Source of the DNA: Bacteroidota bacterium
GTDB taxonomy: Bacteria > Bacteroidota > JABWAT01
Direction of reading: 5' to 3'
Assembly: GCA_020161835.1 (NCBI GenBank)
Contig: JAIUNL010000009.1
Location: 1 to 64,000 of the forward strand
Length of the DNA: 64,000 bases
The first letter of the stretch is position 1. Each line of letters opens with the position of its first letter. Positions 5,984 to 15,681 of this stretch are shown here, in pieces. Below the pieces are notes generated by a model that was not told where the DNA came from, did not search any database, and saw only the letters and a list, made by a program, of their open reading frames with translations. A program made the position numbers and the translations under genes.

Positions 5984-7923
5984 ACCAAAACCACCGTTCC
6001 CGATTTCTGCTGATTCCCGAATTGAAGCGAAAAAGTGTACAGACCGCTCGCCAGATTTTCTCCGGAAAAGGTAAACCATCCGCTGCCTGATGTACTTTGA
6101 AACTGACTTCCGGTGTACACCATCTGCCCGAGCACATTAAAAACTCTCAGGTCAACTTTTCCCGATTCTGGTGTGAAAAAGGGAATCCTCGTTTCGGGGT
6201 TGAACGGATTCGGATAGGCTTTTCCGAGGGAGAATTCATTGGGCTTTTCAACGTTTCCCAATCCGGTTTGCTGCGCTTCAGGAACGGGTTCTGCTGATGC
6301 GTTTTCTTTTCCCCACACTTCAAATTCCCAGATGGAATAGCCATAGTTCGTGTTGCGCTGAAGTCCGTACATTCTGATCCACTGTGCGCCGCCTTTGAGG
6401 TGGTCAATGACATCGGTTCTGGCGCCTGCAGGCAGATTGGCGAACGATTTAACTGTCGTCCAGTTGAGACTGTCATTTGATTCTTCAATCCGGTACGATT
6501 TTGCGGAAGCCACTTCCCAGGCAATGACCACTTTTTCGATATCGCACCGTTTTTTCAGATTGATCGAAAACCATTGCGGATCGGTGTACAGACTTGACCA
6601 GCGGGTTGCACTGTTTCCGTCAACGGCATTCACGGCAAGATTCCCGAGTCCGGCTTCAGTAGAAGAGACTCTGATCGGTTTTTTGTAGGACAAACTTGGC
6701 GATTTAATGGTGATGATAACGCCGGCAGTTTTGGTGGCGCCGGTACTGGTAGTAATGGTTAACGTGATGTTGTGGACTCCAATGCCAAAGGAAACGACGG
6801 GTTTGGGTCCTTCTGCAATCTGGGTTCCATTTTCCGTCCAAATATAGGAGGTGATGGTGCCGTTATCGGTGTAACTGTTGCTGGCGTCAAGCTGAACCGA
6901 TTCCGTCCCGTTTCCATCCAGATCAAAAATAAGCTGACTGGTTCCGGCGTAGGCTTTGGGTCCGGGCGTCAGATCATCCAGCGTTAATACTCTCGGGTCA
7001 TTGTAGACTTTGTAAATCCAGTCTTTGGGATTTTTGCCGTCTTTGTGATCTTTCGGATCCTGAATCATGTACGCCCAGGTCATGAAAAACAACCAGGGCT
7101 GACTGGCAAAAGTGGCCGGATCGGTTAACTTTCCGTCTTCAGCGATGCCGAATAATTTCCCTTTGGAGCCGAACAGTTTATTGTACTGATACCAGGATCC
7201 GGTTGCCGAATAATCGGGATAATCCCAGGCAATGATGTCGACGGTATTATCTCCCGGATACCAGTTTTGCTTCGTTGTGCCATAACTGTTCCAGATCCAG
7301 AGCAGGTTGTTGATTTTGTGAATGTTCACCAGACGGTCATACATGATGTTCCAGAGTTCTTTGCAGGCATCGCCGCCGGCCATTCCCCACCAGAACCAGG
7401 CACCTTCTGCTTCATGCAGCGGCCGCCAGAGAATTGCAATTCCCGCATCCTGCATTTTTTTCATTTCGCCGGCAACCAGATCAATATCCCGGATGAGATT
7501 TTTGTAGGATGAACTGTTTTTATCAGCCAGCGCCAGATTCAGTTTGTAATTTTTGGTGTAGTAATCACCGTTGGCATCCGGAGAAATCCAGTGCCACTGA
7601 AACTGAGCAATGCCGCCTTTTTCCTTCACCCATTTGATGGCTTTTGCTGCATCATTATTTCCACCCTGAGATGGACAGATGCCGTTGAAATCATACCCCA
7701 TAATGGCCGGAGATTTCCCGCCGGAATTTGTAATGATATACTGAAGATAAGCCTCATCCATCTGACCGGAAATCAGTTTTTTCCCGTAAAGGGAATCCAG
7801 CAGCGATTTCAGTTTGATGGCAGCCGGAGTTGCATTCGGGTTGACAGGTGCCTGGGCCTGAACAGAAAATGCCAGGCAAAAAGTGGATAAAATCAGCAAA
7901 ATTGCCGGTTTCATGAGTTTCAT
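5977..7923 (-). CDS. Secreted GH26 endo-beta-1,4-mannanase with PKD, F5/8C (CBM32) and T9SS-type C-terminal domains
   Basis: 648 aa. Signal peptide 1-24 (cut after VQA); GH26 catalytic barrel about 28-318 with the general acid E171 in WRPLHEAEGAWFWWG and the nucleophile E262 in FGIAEDGK; PKD-like beta sandwich about 322-407 (DASNSYTDNG, SYIWTENG); F5/8 type C/CBM32 domain about 412-540 (AVDGNSATRWSS, WIRMYG); and a sorting or FlgD-like domain 565-648 (AYPNPFNPETRIPF, GLYTFSL) typical of type IX secretion clients. GH26 enzymes hydrolyse internal beta-1,4-mannosidic bonds. The start at 7923 has GAGGA five bases upstream. It is the fifth GH/CBM-type gene downstream in the locus, 47 bases after a GH2 gene, and the only one with a T9SS-type domain. 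The enzyme class is strong; substrate fine detail is inference. Confidence 0.92.
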   Translation of the reverse strand: MKLMKPAILLILSTFCLAFSVQAQAPVNPNATPAAIKLKSLLDSLYGKKLISGQMDEAYLQYIITNSGGKSPAIMGYDFNGICPSQGGNNDAAKAIKWVKEKGGIAQFQWHWISPDANGDYYTKNYKLNLALADKNSSSYKNLIRDIDLVAGEMKKMQDAGIAILWRPLHEAEGAWFWWGMAGGDACKELWNIMYDRLVNIHKINNLLWIWNSYGTTKQNWYPGDNTVDIIAWDYPDYSATGSWYQYNKLFGSKGKLFGIAEDGKLTDPATFASQPWLFFMTWAYMIQDPKDHKDGKNPKDWIYKVYNDPRVLTLDDLTPGPKAYAGTSQLIFDLDGNGTESVQLDASNSYTDNGTITSYIWTENGTQIAEGPKPVVSFGIGVHNITLTITTSTGATKTAGVIITIKSPSLSYKKPIRVSSTEAGLGNLAVNAVDGNSATRWSSLYTDPQWFSINLKKRCDIEKVVIAWEVASAKSYRIEESNDSLNWTTVKSFANLPAGARTDVIDHLKGGAQWIRMYGLQRNTNYGYSIWEFEVWGKENASAEPVPEAQQTGLGNVEKPNEFSLGKAYPNPFNPETRIPFFTPESGKVDLRVFNVLGQMVYTGSQFQSTSGSGWFTFSGENLASGLYTFSLQFGNQQKSGTVVLVR

Positions 7924-7970
7924 GGGATTCCTCAGTTTAGTTTAATAAATTGGATTTGAATCAGCCCTGA

Positions 7971-10967
7971 TCATTTTGATCCCAACTCCACAGTCAGCGA
8001 GTTCGCTGAACCAAACGACTTCACCGTCAAAACCGGGGTTTCTGTCACATCTTCAGTGGCAATTTCAACGGTCACGGTTTTACTTTCACCCGAAAGCAGA
8101 TTCAGATAATTATCCGACCAAAGTGAAGGAAGCAATTCTTCCCCGGATGCTTTTCCAACAACTTTCAAGGCAGTCATAAAAGCAAGAGTAGATCCAGTGT
8201 TGCTGACTTTCACCGTGACTTTCAGCTTTCCGGCTTCAGACAAAATTTTTGCAGTCACAACAAGGTTTGGATCGGCCAGTTTATTCAAATCACTGAACTG
8301 ATTCGTTTCATTCAGCCAGTAAAAATTATCGGCGAGTAATTGTCCGTTTTTATCGGTTGCCGTCAGCTTCAGAAATTCAACTGATTTACTTTTTGGCACC
8401 GTTATCCCGGAAGCCATAACAGAATTAGATGCTGATGTCACTTCCTTTTTATCAGTCCAGACCGGTTTTAGTTCCTGATTATATAACGTGGCGGAAAGGG
8501 TTACGCCGTCAAGATTCCGGTTCAGCAAATTGAGGAAAGAAACGGTTTGATCATCCCGGTTGAGCTGAACATTGAGAAGTCCGGCAGCCTTTTTGGTGCC
8601 GTAATAGCCGGCGTGGGATTGCAGATACCAGTCGTAAACCTGCCAGGTGATGCTTGGCCAGCTTGAGTTTCCTTTCCAGAGCAGAATTCCGCTTGAATTC
8701 GTCCAGAGCTGCCGGTTGATCGATTCGATGGACGACCGGTAAACATCATAATTCACAAGCTGACTTTTGGCGATATAATCCCGGAATCCGGCTTTCACAT
8801 CGGTTGTATCGAGTGCACCATAATAACCCCGCACGATGTTATCGTAGGAAGAAAACTTGCGGGTATCCGATCCCGGCCAGTCATTGGCGTCATGATAAGC
8901 CCACACGCCATCTAAAGGAAAACGTCCCGGCATCCAGGATTTGCCGTACTCCGGCATAAACTTTAAAATACTTTCAAAAACGGGAATGCCGCTGGGTCCG
9001 ATTTCACTGCTGAAACCAGAAAGCTTCCGGTGAGAAAAATAGTCTTTGGGTTCAAGTGTGTGATAGGGTCCGCCGCCATGAAGTCCGTCACCATCCGACT
9101 GTTTCAGGTAATGGCGGAATTGCCGGCTGTCGTGTTTTTTCAGGATGGAATTGACAATCAGATCCTCTCTCGGGTTCGGACCCTCATTCCCGCCGCACCA
9201 GATAATCAGAGACGGATGACTCCGGTATTTTTTCACAATTCCGGTGGTGGCTTTTTCGAAAAGAGAAATTTCAGGCTGGTAACCGGGTGTATTTTTAAAC
9301 GTCCCCCAGAAATCATTCAGAAAATCCTGCCAGATCAGAACGCCGTGCTTGTCTGCCGCTTCATAAAACGGTTTTGGCGCAACTCCGGTCGGACCCCAGA
9401 CTCTGAGGATATTCAGGTTGGCATTTTTCGTGAGCAGAATTTCTTTTTCGTACCGGGAAGCCGTCCAGTTCAGCAGCATATCGATAACCCAGTTGCCGCC
9501 TTTCGGATAAATTTCCCTACCGTTGATTTTGTAAACCCGTTCTTTTGCGCCGATGTAAGTTTCAACCTGACGGATACCGGCCATGGTTTTCACCGATGCC
9601 GTTACCACCGATCCGGTTCTGGCTGAAACTGAAACGTCGTATAGATTTTGTTTTCCGTAACCGGCCGGCCACCACAATTTTGCATTGGATATTGCCAGTT
9701 TGGCAACTTTTTTCGCATCCCAGAGAATTTCCCGGGTTGTCTTTGGTGCGATCTGATAAGGTTCTTCAACCGTTATCAGTCCGTCTTCATTCTGGATGGA
9801 AAGTTGAAGAATTCCTTTTTGTTCTTCAGCGGAATGATTCACCAGATCTGCAGAAACGGTCCATTCCGCCCGTGAGGTGTCAGGTAAAAACAATTTCGAT
9901 GTGACGTATAAATTCTGCAGTTCAACTTCATCGGTCACCGAAAGCCAGACGTCCTCGGTGATGCCCATATCCCGGTCCCGGATGGACGGTTGCCAATCCC
10001 AGCCCATAACATCCCACTTGGTGTAATCCCGGGCAATCACGCCATCAGCCATGTTGGTTCCCGGATCGGCAAGCGGAGTAACCGGATCCGGAGCAGGTTT
10101 TCCCGGATTATTGGGCGGATAAATGGCGACCGCCAGAACATTTTTACTGCCTTTTTTCACAACTGAGGTGACATCAAACCGGAAATGACGTTCCATCCCG
10201 ATGACTTCAGCTGTATCCGCAATAAGAGTTCCGTTCAGCCAGATCTGGGCTTTATAATTGAGTTCGCCAAAATTCAGCCAGATGTGTTTGCCGGTCAGGG
10301 TTGCTAGGACTTCAACTTCATTCCGGTACCAGTACGGCTGCAGCCACGGATTTTTCCCGGGAAGGTGACTGAACTTCAGCAACCCGTTTTCTGCGTTGAA
10401 TTCATCGTTCATATCGGGAATCTGCAGATTATTCATTCCGATGTACGGATTCGGATAAATGCCGTTTCTGACCAGAGCCGTTAACACAGTTGCAGGAAGA
10501 CTGGTTGCTGCCCAGCTTTTCGTATCAACACCGGACTCAGAAAGTTTTTTTCCGTCCAATCCGGTTTCAACTGATGACTTTACTTTCCATCCGGAACGGA
10601 TCAGAACAGAGCCTTCCGGGACATCAGAAAGAGGTTTATCTTCCACAGTAAAAGTTCGGGCATCTGACTCAAGTCTGCCGGTTTGGGTTACCGCCACGAC
10701 ATGCCAGGAATGCTTCCCGAAGGAAAGTGGAAAGGGAACATAGGAATGCTGTCCGGAAGGAACGCTTCCCATTTTGATGCCGTCAATCCAGATTTCAGTT
10801 TCTGAAGCGTCAACTTTCTGCCATGACAGAACGGGCATGTTGTTGGGCAAAGTCATTCCATCACGGGGGGCAATGAGTTTGAAGCCGGATTGTGCGGTAG
10901 CAACCAGAGGAAGCAACGAAAGACAAAGAATCAGAATTTGGCGGAAAGGTGGTCGGTTCATGGTCAT
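7971..10967 (-). CDS. Secreted GH2 exo-glycosidase (beta-mannosidase / exo-glucosaminidase-like)
   Basis: 998 aa with signal peptide 1-26 (MTMNRPPFRQILILC...TAQ). An Ig/FnIII-like module (about 28-110) precedes the GH2 set: sugar-binding jelly roll (about 125-345, WLNFGELNYKAQIWLNG), immunoglobulin-like domain (about 350-470), the TIM barrel with general acid/base E595 in WCGGNEG and nucleophile E655 in FSSEIG, and C-terminal beta domains. The SSEIG nucleophile context and length resemble CsxA-type exo-glucosaminidases and mannosylglycoprotein endo-beta-mannosidases more than beta-galactosidases. Next to GH26 and GH5, beta-mannosidase activity on mannan oligosaccharides is the likeliest role. 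It starts 14 bases after the CBM gene. ATG at 10961 is an alternative start. Confidence 0.85.
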   Translation of the reverse strand: MTMNRPPFRQILILCLSLLPLVATAQSGFKLIAPRDGMTLPNNMPVLSWQKVDASETEIWIDGIKMGSVPSGQHSYVPFPLSFGKHSWHVVAVTQTGRLESDARTFTVEDKPLSDVPEGSVLIRSGWKVKSSVETGLDGKKLSESGVDTKSWAATSLPATVLTALVRNGIYPNPYIGMNNLQIPDMNDEFNAENGLLKFSHLPGKNPWLQPYWYRNEVEVLATLTGKHIWLNFGELNYKAQIWLNGTLIADTAEVIGMERHFRFDVTSVVKKGSKNVLAVAIYPPNNPGKPAPDPVTPLADPGTNMADGVIARDYTKWDVMGWDWQPSIRDRDMGITEDVWLSVTDEVELQNLYVTSKLFLPDTSRAEWTVSADLVNHSAEEQKGILQLSIQNEDGLITVEEPYQIAPKTTREILWDAKKVAKLAISNAKLWWPAGYGKQNLYDVSVSARTGSVVTASVKTMAGIRQVETYIGAKERVYKINGREIYPKGGNWVIDMLLNWTASRYEKEILLTKNANLNILRVWGPTGVAPKPFYEAADKHGVLIWQDFLNDFWGTFKNTPGYQPEISLFEKATTGIVKKYRSHPSLIIWCGGNEGPNPREDLIVNSILKKHDSRQFRHYLKQSDGDGLHGGGPYHTLEPKDYFSHRKLSGFSSEIGPSGIPVFESILKFMPEYGKSWMPGRFPLDGVWAYHDANDWPGSDTRKFSSYDNIVRGYYGALDTTDVKAGFRDYIAKSQLVNYDVYRSSIESINRQLWTNSSGILLWKGNSSWPSITWQVYDWYLQSHAGYYGTKKAAGLLNVQLNRDDQTVSFLNLLNRNLDGVTLSATLYNQELKPVWTDKKEVTSASNSVMASGITVPKSKSVEFLKLTATDKNGQLLADNFYWLNETNQFSDLNKLADPNLVVTAKILSEAGKLKVTVKVSNTGSTLAFMTALKVVGKASGEELLPSLWSDNYLNLLSGESKTVTVEIATEDVTETPVLTVKSFGSANSLTVELGSK

Positions 10968-10981
10968 CTTTCTTTGATGAT

Positions 10982-11656
10982 TTACTTTTTCAGTTCTTCA
11001 ATCAGGACAAAATCGAAGTAGGCCAGATTGGATCCGGCATTGTATTTTAATGTCAGCAGATTGAGTCCGGATTTTGGAAAGGTGATTTCTCCGACCGTCG
11101 CCTGTGTCCAGTAATGCCAGTTTCCGGTATCTTCGGGCAAAACCAGATCCACCGATTTTTTGTTATTTAGCCAGAGTGACGATTTGTTGTCTTTATAACC
11201 GTAAACCGTGATGATTTTATATTTTCCAGGGGCCTTCACATCCACTGTGTAATTCGTCCATTCCCCGTCAGATTCCCAGCCAATGTAAAGCTGATTGACA
11301 GCCGGATCGACTTTATTCGGGTGGTTGAAGTCGGCCCAATCTTTGGTGTAGGAAATATCAACCCCTTCATTTTCACGGAAAAAAGCCAGATAAGCGGGAA
11401 TTCCCGGGCGGTGATGACTACCGTAGTCGTGAAATTCGTGATTCAGTTTTGCACCTTCATTTTCGGGAGTGGTGTCGTGATAGGCGATTCCTTCCCCACC
11501 CAGATCGTAGTAAGCCAGTTCAACCCGACCCGGAATGGCCTGCGCACCACGGGTATAAACGGAATCCTGAAAAGGTTTTCCTTTGTAATCTGCCGGAAGC
11601 TGGGCAAAACCGGTTGCTGTGATTAACAGAAAGCTGAGCAGAAAAAGTGGCTTCAT
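10982..11656 (-). CDS. Secreted CBM6/CBM35-like carbohydrate-binding protein
   Basis: 224 aa, signal peptide 1-18 (MKPLFLLSFLLITATGFA). The rest is one or more jelly-roll domains of CBM6 type: AIPGRVELAYYDLGGEGIAY near the start, GEWTNYTVDVKAPGKYK, and a closing GLNLLTLKYN...YFDFVLIEE. CBM6-type openings of the form PG-RIEAE-Y are characteristic. No catalytic residues are seen. It sits 13 and 14 bases from two GH2 genes and is surely co-transcribed; it may dock substrate for them. It has no T9SS domain or lipobox, so it is predicted periplasmic or released. Confidence 0.75.
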   Translation of the reverse strand: MKPLFLLSFLLITATGFAQLPADYKGKPFQDSVYTRGAQAIPGRVELAYYDLGGEGIAYHDTTPENEGAKLNHEFHDYGSHHRPGIPAYLAFFRENEGVDISYTKDWADFNHPNKVDPAVNQLYIGWESDGEWTNYTVDVKAPGKYKIITVYGYKDNKSSLWLNNKKSVDLVLPEDTGNWHYWTQATVGEITFPKSGLNLLTLKYNAGSNLAYFDFVLIEELKK

Positions 11657-11669
11657 TGTTGTTCCTTAT

Positions 11670-14600
11670 TTAATTGGCCGGCGAACTGAATTGAACCGGA
11701 ACATTCCATCCTTCAAGCTTAATCTGAACGGGTTCATCTGTGCGGGCTTCCGGTTCAAGGGTAATCACTTTGGTTTCGCCGGGAGTGAACGACACGTAAT
11801 TATCAGAATAATGAACGGGAAGAATTCGTTTTCCGCCTGAGGTATTTACCAGACTTAACCGGGTCATCAACGCAATGCCGGATGTTGAATTAGTAAGAGT
11901 GATCTGGTACTTTGTTTTTCCGTTTTGCTTTAGAATTTTCGAAACGGCTGTTAATCTGACTTCCTTTAGCTCATTGAGCTCCCGGTACCGTTGTGACTGT
12001 TGTCCCCGCCAGTAAAAGTTATCAGAAATCAACTTGTCTTTTTCACCTGTGAGGTTCAGTTTAAGAAATTGAATTCCATTTGCAGGAGGAAGGTTCAACT
12101 CAGACAACACCGAAGCAGAATTGGATAAAACAGATGCAACTGTACTTTTTGCGAAAATTTTCTTTCCCTTCAGATCGAACAATTCTGCAGAAACCGTTAC
12201 TTTTTTCAGATTTTTCAGGGTGTTGTTAGCCACCTGAATCTGATTTGTCACCGGATTCCAGAACACATGAACGGGTTCACTTCCCTTTTTGATGGCGAAA
12301 AATGCTGCTGTCGGTTCGAGAAAATAATCGTAAGTCTGGCAGATCAGTGACGGCCACGCCGGATGTGACATCCAGAGCAAAACCCCACCTCCACGTTGAC
12401 TTTGCCACGTTTCCATCATGGCTTTGGGTGCTTCCATGTTCAGCAACTGAGCCTTCCGGCAAAAATCTTCCAGGCTGGTTGCCTTTCCGTAGGCAGAATC
12501 CATAGTTTCGGTGTAAATTCTCACCCTCGGTTGAGTCCAGTCGTGCAGGCCCCACATGTCATTCACCGGCCAGAGATTATCCGCCGGCATCATGTCACGC
12601 ATACTTTCTGCAACCGGAACGGCAACAATTCCCTGCTCACTGTGAAAAGTGGTTCCCCGGTTGGTGAAATACCATTCCGGCGATTTGTTCTCGTACGGAC
12701 CCAATCCCGTAACCGGCCGGTCAGCCGAACTTGACAGATAATGGCGTGAATTATCGAGCGAAGACAACATGACCCGAAGACTGGAATCCAGAACCGCTGG
12801 CGGATATCCTTCATTCCGTCCAACCCAAAGTGCCACTGAAGCATGATTTCTGAACCGTTTTACTTTGTCGGCTGCGTTTGACATGAAAAGGGCATTGTCT
12901 TTTGGATGGGGTCCGTCAACCGGATTCGCCAGCCAGAAATCATCCCAGATTAAAAGTCCGTACCGGTCGCAGGCAAGATAAAATGCATCGTCGCCCACCA
13001 TTCCGACCCAGTTTCTGATCATATTAAGATTCATGTCACGGTGCAGCCTGACCCAGAGATCATATTTCCCTGCATCGGTTTTCAGCATGGATTCTGCCAT
13101 TCCCCAGTTTCCACCCCGGATAACAATCGGGAATCCGTTTACCGACACCTTCAGATGATTCTGATCATAAGTGTAAGTGAACTTCCTGATTCCAAAAACG
13201 ATTTCTTTTTTATCGGATGGATGGGAATCTGTTGTAAACTGTAGCTGAAGGGTGTCAAGATGCTGGGATCCGTAACCGGCAGGCCACCAGAGTTTCGGAT
13301 TTTTCACCGAAAGTTGCGGGAAATCAGTTTTGTTCAGACGGATTGTTTTTCGTTCTCCTGCTGATAAACTGACAGTTTTTTGGAAAGAAAATGTTTTGGA
13401 GTTTCCAACAAGATTGCCGGTTACTGAACCTGCAGACTGATTAACGAGGGTCACTTCAAGGGAAATGTCACTTCGGGTGGTATCCGGCAGATTAAGATCG
13501 GTGATCAGATAAGGATCTTCGAGAGTTACCTCTCCGGTTGCTTCAAGAAAAACAGATTGCCAGATGCCTGCATTTCGTCCGCGGATGGTGGGCATCCAGT
13601 TCCAGCCGATGCTGGCAACAATTGATGGGCCGTCAAGCCCGATGATGCCGCCGTTTCCATCCGGATCGTTCAGATGCTGCTCGGTGACGGCACCAGGATT
13701 TTCATTTGGCAGGATTAAAACAGCAAGTCCGCACGATTTTCCGGGTTCTGCAAGTCCGGTCAGATCAAATTTTCCACGGATGAAAGCACCGGTGATATCG
13801 CCAATTCTTTTTCCGTTCACGAAAATAATTGCTTTCCGGTTGATGCCGTCAAAATTGAGCCAGATTTTCTTCCCGGAATATGATTCAGGAATCGAAAACG
13901 TATTCCGGTACCAGAAGGGAGCCGTGAAAAATTCCTCCGAAATCATGAGCTGCTGATCGCCGTAATTTGGATCCGGTAAAGAACCGTTGTTCAGGTAACT
14001 CACCAGCACCGTTCCGGGAACCGTTGCCGGAATCCAGTCTTTGGCTTTGAAATCTGACTGTGAAAGCTGCTCACCAGATTCTTCAACAAAAGATTGCCGT
14101 TTCAAAACCCAGTTTCCACCCGATAAAACCAATTTTCCATCCTTTTGAACCGGTTTCTGAGGAATAATTACAGGCTGAACCCGGTCGGTTCCATAAACTT
14201 CAAATTCAGCAACTTCCGGACCGTTTCCTTTTTCTCTGTTAAGGCACACCAGCCGAACATATCTTGCTGAAACCGGTTTGAAGGAAATAGAATCCACCCC
14301 GCCATTACCCGTTTGAGTTTCGAAAATGACCTGCCAGTTTTCGGGTTTTACCGCTGGACCGGCAGTTGAAATTTCAATCCGGTAAGCAGATGAAAAAACG
14401 GATTTCCAGTAAACAATTACGGAAGCAATTTCTGGTTCCATCCCCAGATCGATATAAATCCAATCGGCAGGTTCACCTTTTCCCTTCCAGTAAGTTGACT
14501 GATAGCCGTCTGCCGTCAAATGGGCCGTGTGATCATAATCGGCTGCCCCCGACTGATAAACAGCCCGGTTCAGTGCAGAATTTACGTACTCATTTGTAAA

Positions 14601-14672
14601 AGCAGAAACGCAGGTTGAGTAGCCGGTCAGAAGTATGAAAAACAGAATTTTGAAGCCGATAGAAGTTTTCAT
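11670..14672 (-). CDS. Secreted GH2 exo-glycosidase with N-terminal F5/8C module
   Basis: 1000 aa from the ATG at 14672, chosen because it gives a proper signal peptide (MKTSIGFKILFFILL...VSA). An upstream start at 14708 would overlap the preceding gene. Residues about 27-162 form an F5/8 type C (CBM32-like) domain (LTADGYQSTYWKG, ARYVRLVCLN). The GH2 core follows: sugar-binding domain (FWYRNTFSIP, WLNFDGINRKA), then the barrel with acid/base E621 in WVGRNEG and nucleophile E679 in TFHSEQG. The GRNEG context differs from the GGNEG of the second GH2 protein downstream, so the two may act on different linkages or residues. A beta-mannosidase-type role is inferred from the locus. Gap to the upstream gene is 16 bases. 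Confidence 0.82.
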   Translation of the reverse strand: MKTSIGFKILFFILLTGYSTCVSAFTNEYVNSALNRAVYQSGAADYDHTAHLTADGYQSTYWKGKGEPADWIYIDLGMEPEIASVIVYWKSVFSSAYRIEISTAGPAVKPENWQVIFETQTGNGGVDSISFKPVSARYVRLVCLNREKGNGPEVAEFEVYGTDRVQPVIIPQKPVQKDGKLVLSGGNWVLKRQSFVEESGEQLSQSDFKAKDWIPATVPGTVLVSYLNNGSLPDPNYGDQQLMISEEFFTAPFWYRNTFSIPESYSGKKIWLNFDGINRKAIIFVNGKRIGDITGAFIRGKFDLTGLAEPGKSCGLAVLILPNENPGAVTEQHLNDPDGNGGIIGLDGPSIVASIGWNWMPTIRGRNAGIWQSVFLEATGEVTLEDPYLITDLNLPDTTRSDISLEVTLVNQSAGSVTGNLVGNSKTFSFQKTVSLSAGERKTIRLNKTDFPQLSVKNPKLWWPAGYGSQHLDTLQLQFTTDSHPSDKKEIVFGIRKFTYTYDQNHLKVSVNGFPIVIRGGNWGMAESMLKTDAGKYDLWVRLHRDMNLNMIRNWVGMVGDDAFYLACDRYGLLIWDDFWLANPVDGPHPKDNALFMSNAADKVKRFRNHASVALWVGRNEGYPPAVLDSSLRVMLSSLDNSRHYLSSSADRPVTGLGPYENKSPEWYFTNRGTTFHSEQGIVAVPVAESMRDMMPADNLWPVNDMWGLHDWTQPRVRIYTETMDSAYGKATSLEDFCRKAQLLNMEAPKAMMETWQSQRGGGVLLWMSHPAWPSLICQTYDYFLEPTAAFFAIKKGSEPVHVFWNPVTNQIQVANNTLKNLKKVTVSAELFDLKGKKIFAKSTVASVLSNSASVLSELNLPPANGIQFLKLNLTGEKDKLISDNFYWRGQQSQRYRELNELKEVRLTAVSKILKQNGKTKYQITLTNSTSGIALMTRLSLVNTSGGKRILPVHYSDNYVSFTPGETKVITLEPEARTDEPVQIKLEGWNVPVQFSSPAN

Positions 14673-14688
14673 GAAAGTTGGGTTTGGT

Positions 14689-15678
14689 TCACGACAGAAT
14701 TTGTTCAATTGCTTTCAGTTCTTCCTGAGAAAACTGCAGATTTTTCAAAGCCTCAAAACAATCATCAATCTGGGAAACTTTACTGGCGCCGATTAAAACA
14801 GAGGTGATACGGTGATCCTTCAGCAGCCAGGCTATGGCCATTTGCGCCAGAGTTTGATTTCTCTGGATTGCCAGATCGTTGAGCCGGCTGATTTTACTGA
14901 TTTTATCCGCAGAAACCTGATCGGCTTGAAGCGCCCCGTGACTTTTTGCCGCACGGGAATCTTCCGGAATGCCGGACAGATATTTATTGGTGAGCATGCC
15001 CTGGGCAAGTGGTGAAAAGGCAATACATCCGGTGCCGGTTTCTTCAAGAACATCGAGAAGTCCGCCTTCAACCCACCGTTCAAACATCGAATATTTGGCC
15101 TGATGGATCAGACAGGGCGTGCCGAGTTCTTTAAGAATAGCAATTGCCCTTTTGGATTGTTCAGCCGGATAGTTCGAAATTCCCGCATAAAGGGCTTTCC
15201 CCGACCGGACGGCATAATTGAGAGCCATCATGGTTTCTTCGAGCGGGGTTTCAGGATCAGGCCGATGGGAATAAAAAATATCCACATAATCCAATCCTAG
15301 TCGCACCAGACTCTGATCCAAACTGGCAAGCAGATATTTCCGGGATCCAAAGTTGCCGTACGGACCCGGCCACATGTCGTAACCGGCTTTGGTGGAAATA
15401 ATAAGTTCATCCCGGTAAGACAACAAATCCTGCTTCAGAATCCGGCCGAAAGTCTCCTCAGCAGAACCGGGAGGCGGACCATAATTATTGGCGAGGTCAA
15501 AATGGGTGATGCCAAGATCAAACGACCGGTGAACCATTTTTCTGGCATTTTCATAGACATCAACTCCGCCGAAATTGTGCCAGAGTCCCAATGAAAGCGC
15601 CGGGAGTTTAAGTCCGCTTTTTCCGGTCCGGTTGTAACTGATTTTATCGTAACGGTTTTCTTCGGGTAAATAAGCCAT
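14689..15678 (-). CDS. Aldo/keto reductase, YghZ / L-glyceraldehyde-3-phosphate reductase type
   Basis: 329 aa from ATG 15678. The AKR catalytic tetrad is visible: D61, Y66 (FDLANNYG), K97 (STKAGYD) and H138 (FYSHRPD), and the NADP-binding end LIGASKVSQ is intact. SRKYLLASLDQSLVRLG and GPYGNFGSRKY are typical of the Gpr/YghZ and potassium-channel beta-like branch. It is a cytoplasmic reductase of small aldehydes or sugars. It is inserted among secreted glycosidase genes, so it may reduce a mannan-derived sugar, but that is inference. GGAGGT precedes the start; a GTG at 15681 directly after the upstream TAA has better spacing and is an alternative start. Confidence 0.85.
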   Translation of the reverse strand: MAYLPEENRYDKISYNRTGKSGLKLPALSLGLWHNFGGVDVYENARKMVHRSFDLGITHFDLANNYGPPPGSAEETFGRILKQDLLSYRDELIISTKAGYDMWPGPYGNFGSRKYLLASLDQSLVRLGLDYVDIFYSHRPDPETPLEETMMALNYAVRSGKALYAGISNYPAEQSKRAIAILKELGTPCLIHQAKYSMFERWVEGGLLDVLEETGTGCIAFSPLAQGMLTNKYLSGIPEDSRAAKSHGALQADQVSADKISKISRLNDLAIQRNQTLAQMAIAWLLKDHRITSVLIGASKVSQIDDCFEALKNLQFSQEELKAIEQILS

Positions 15679-15681
15679 CAC

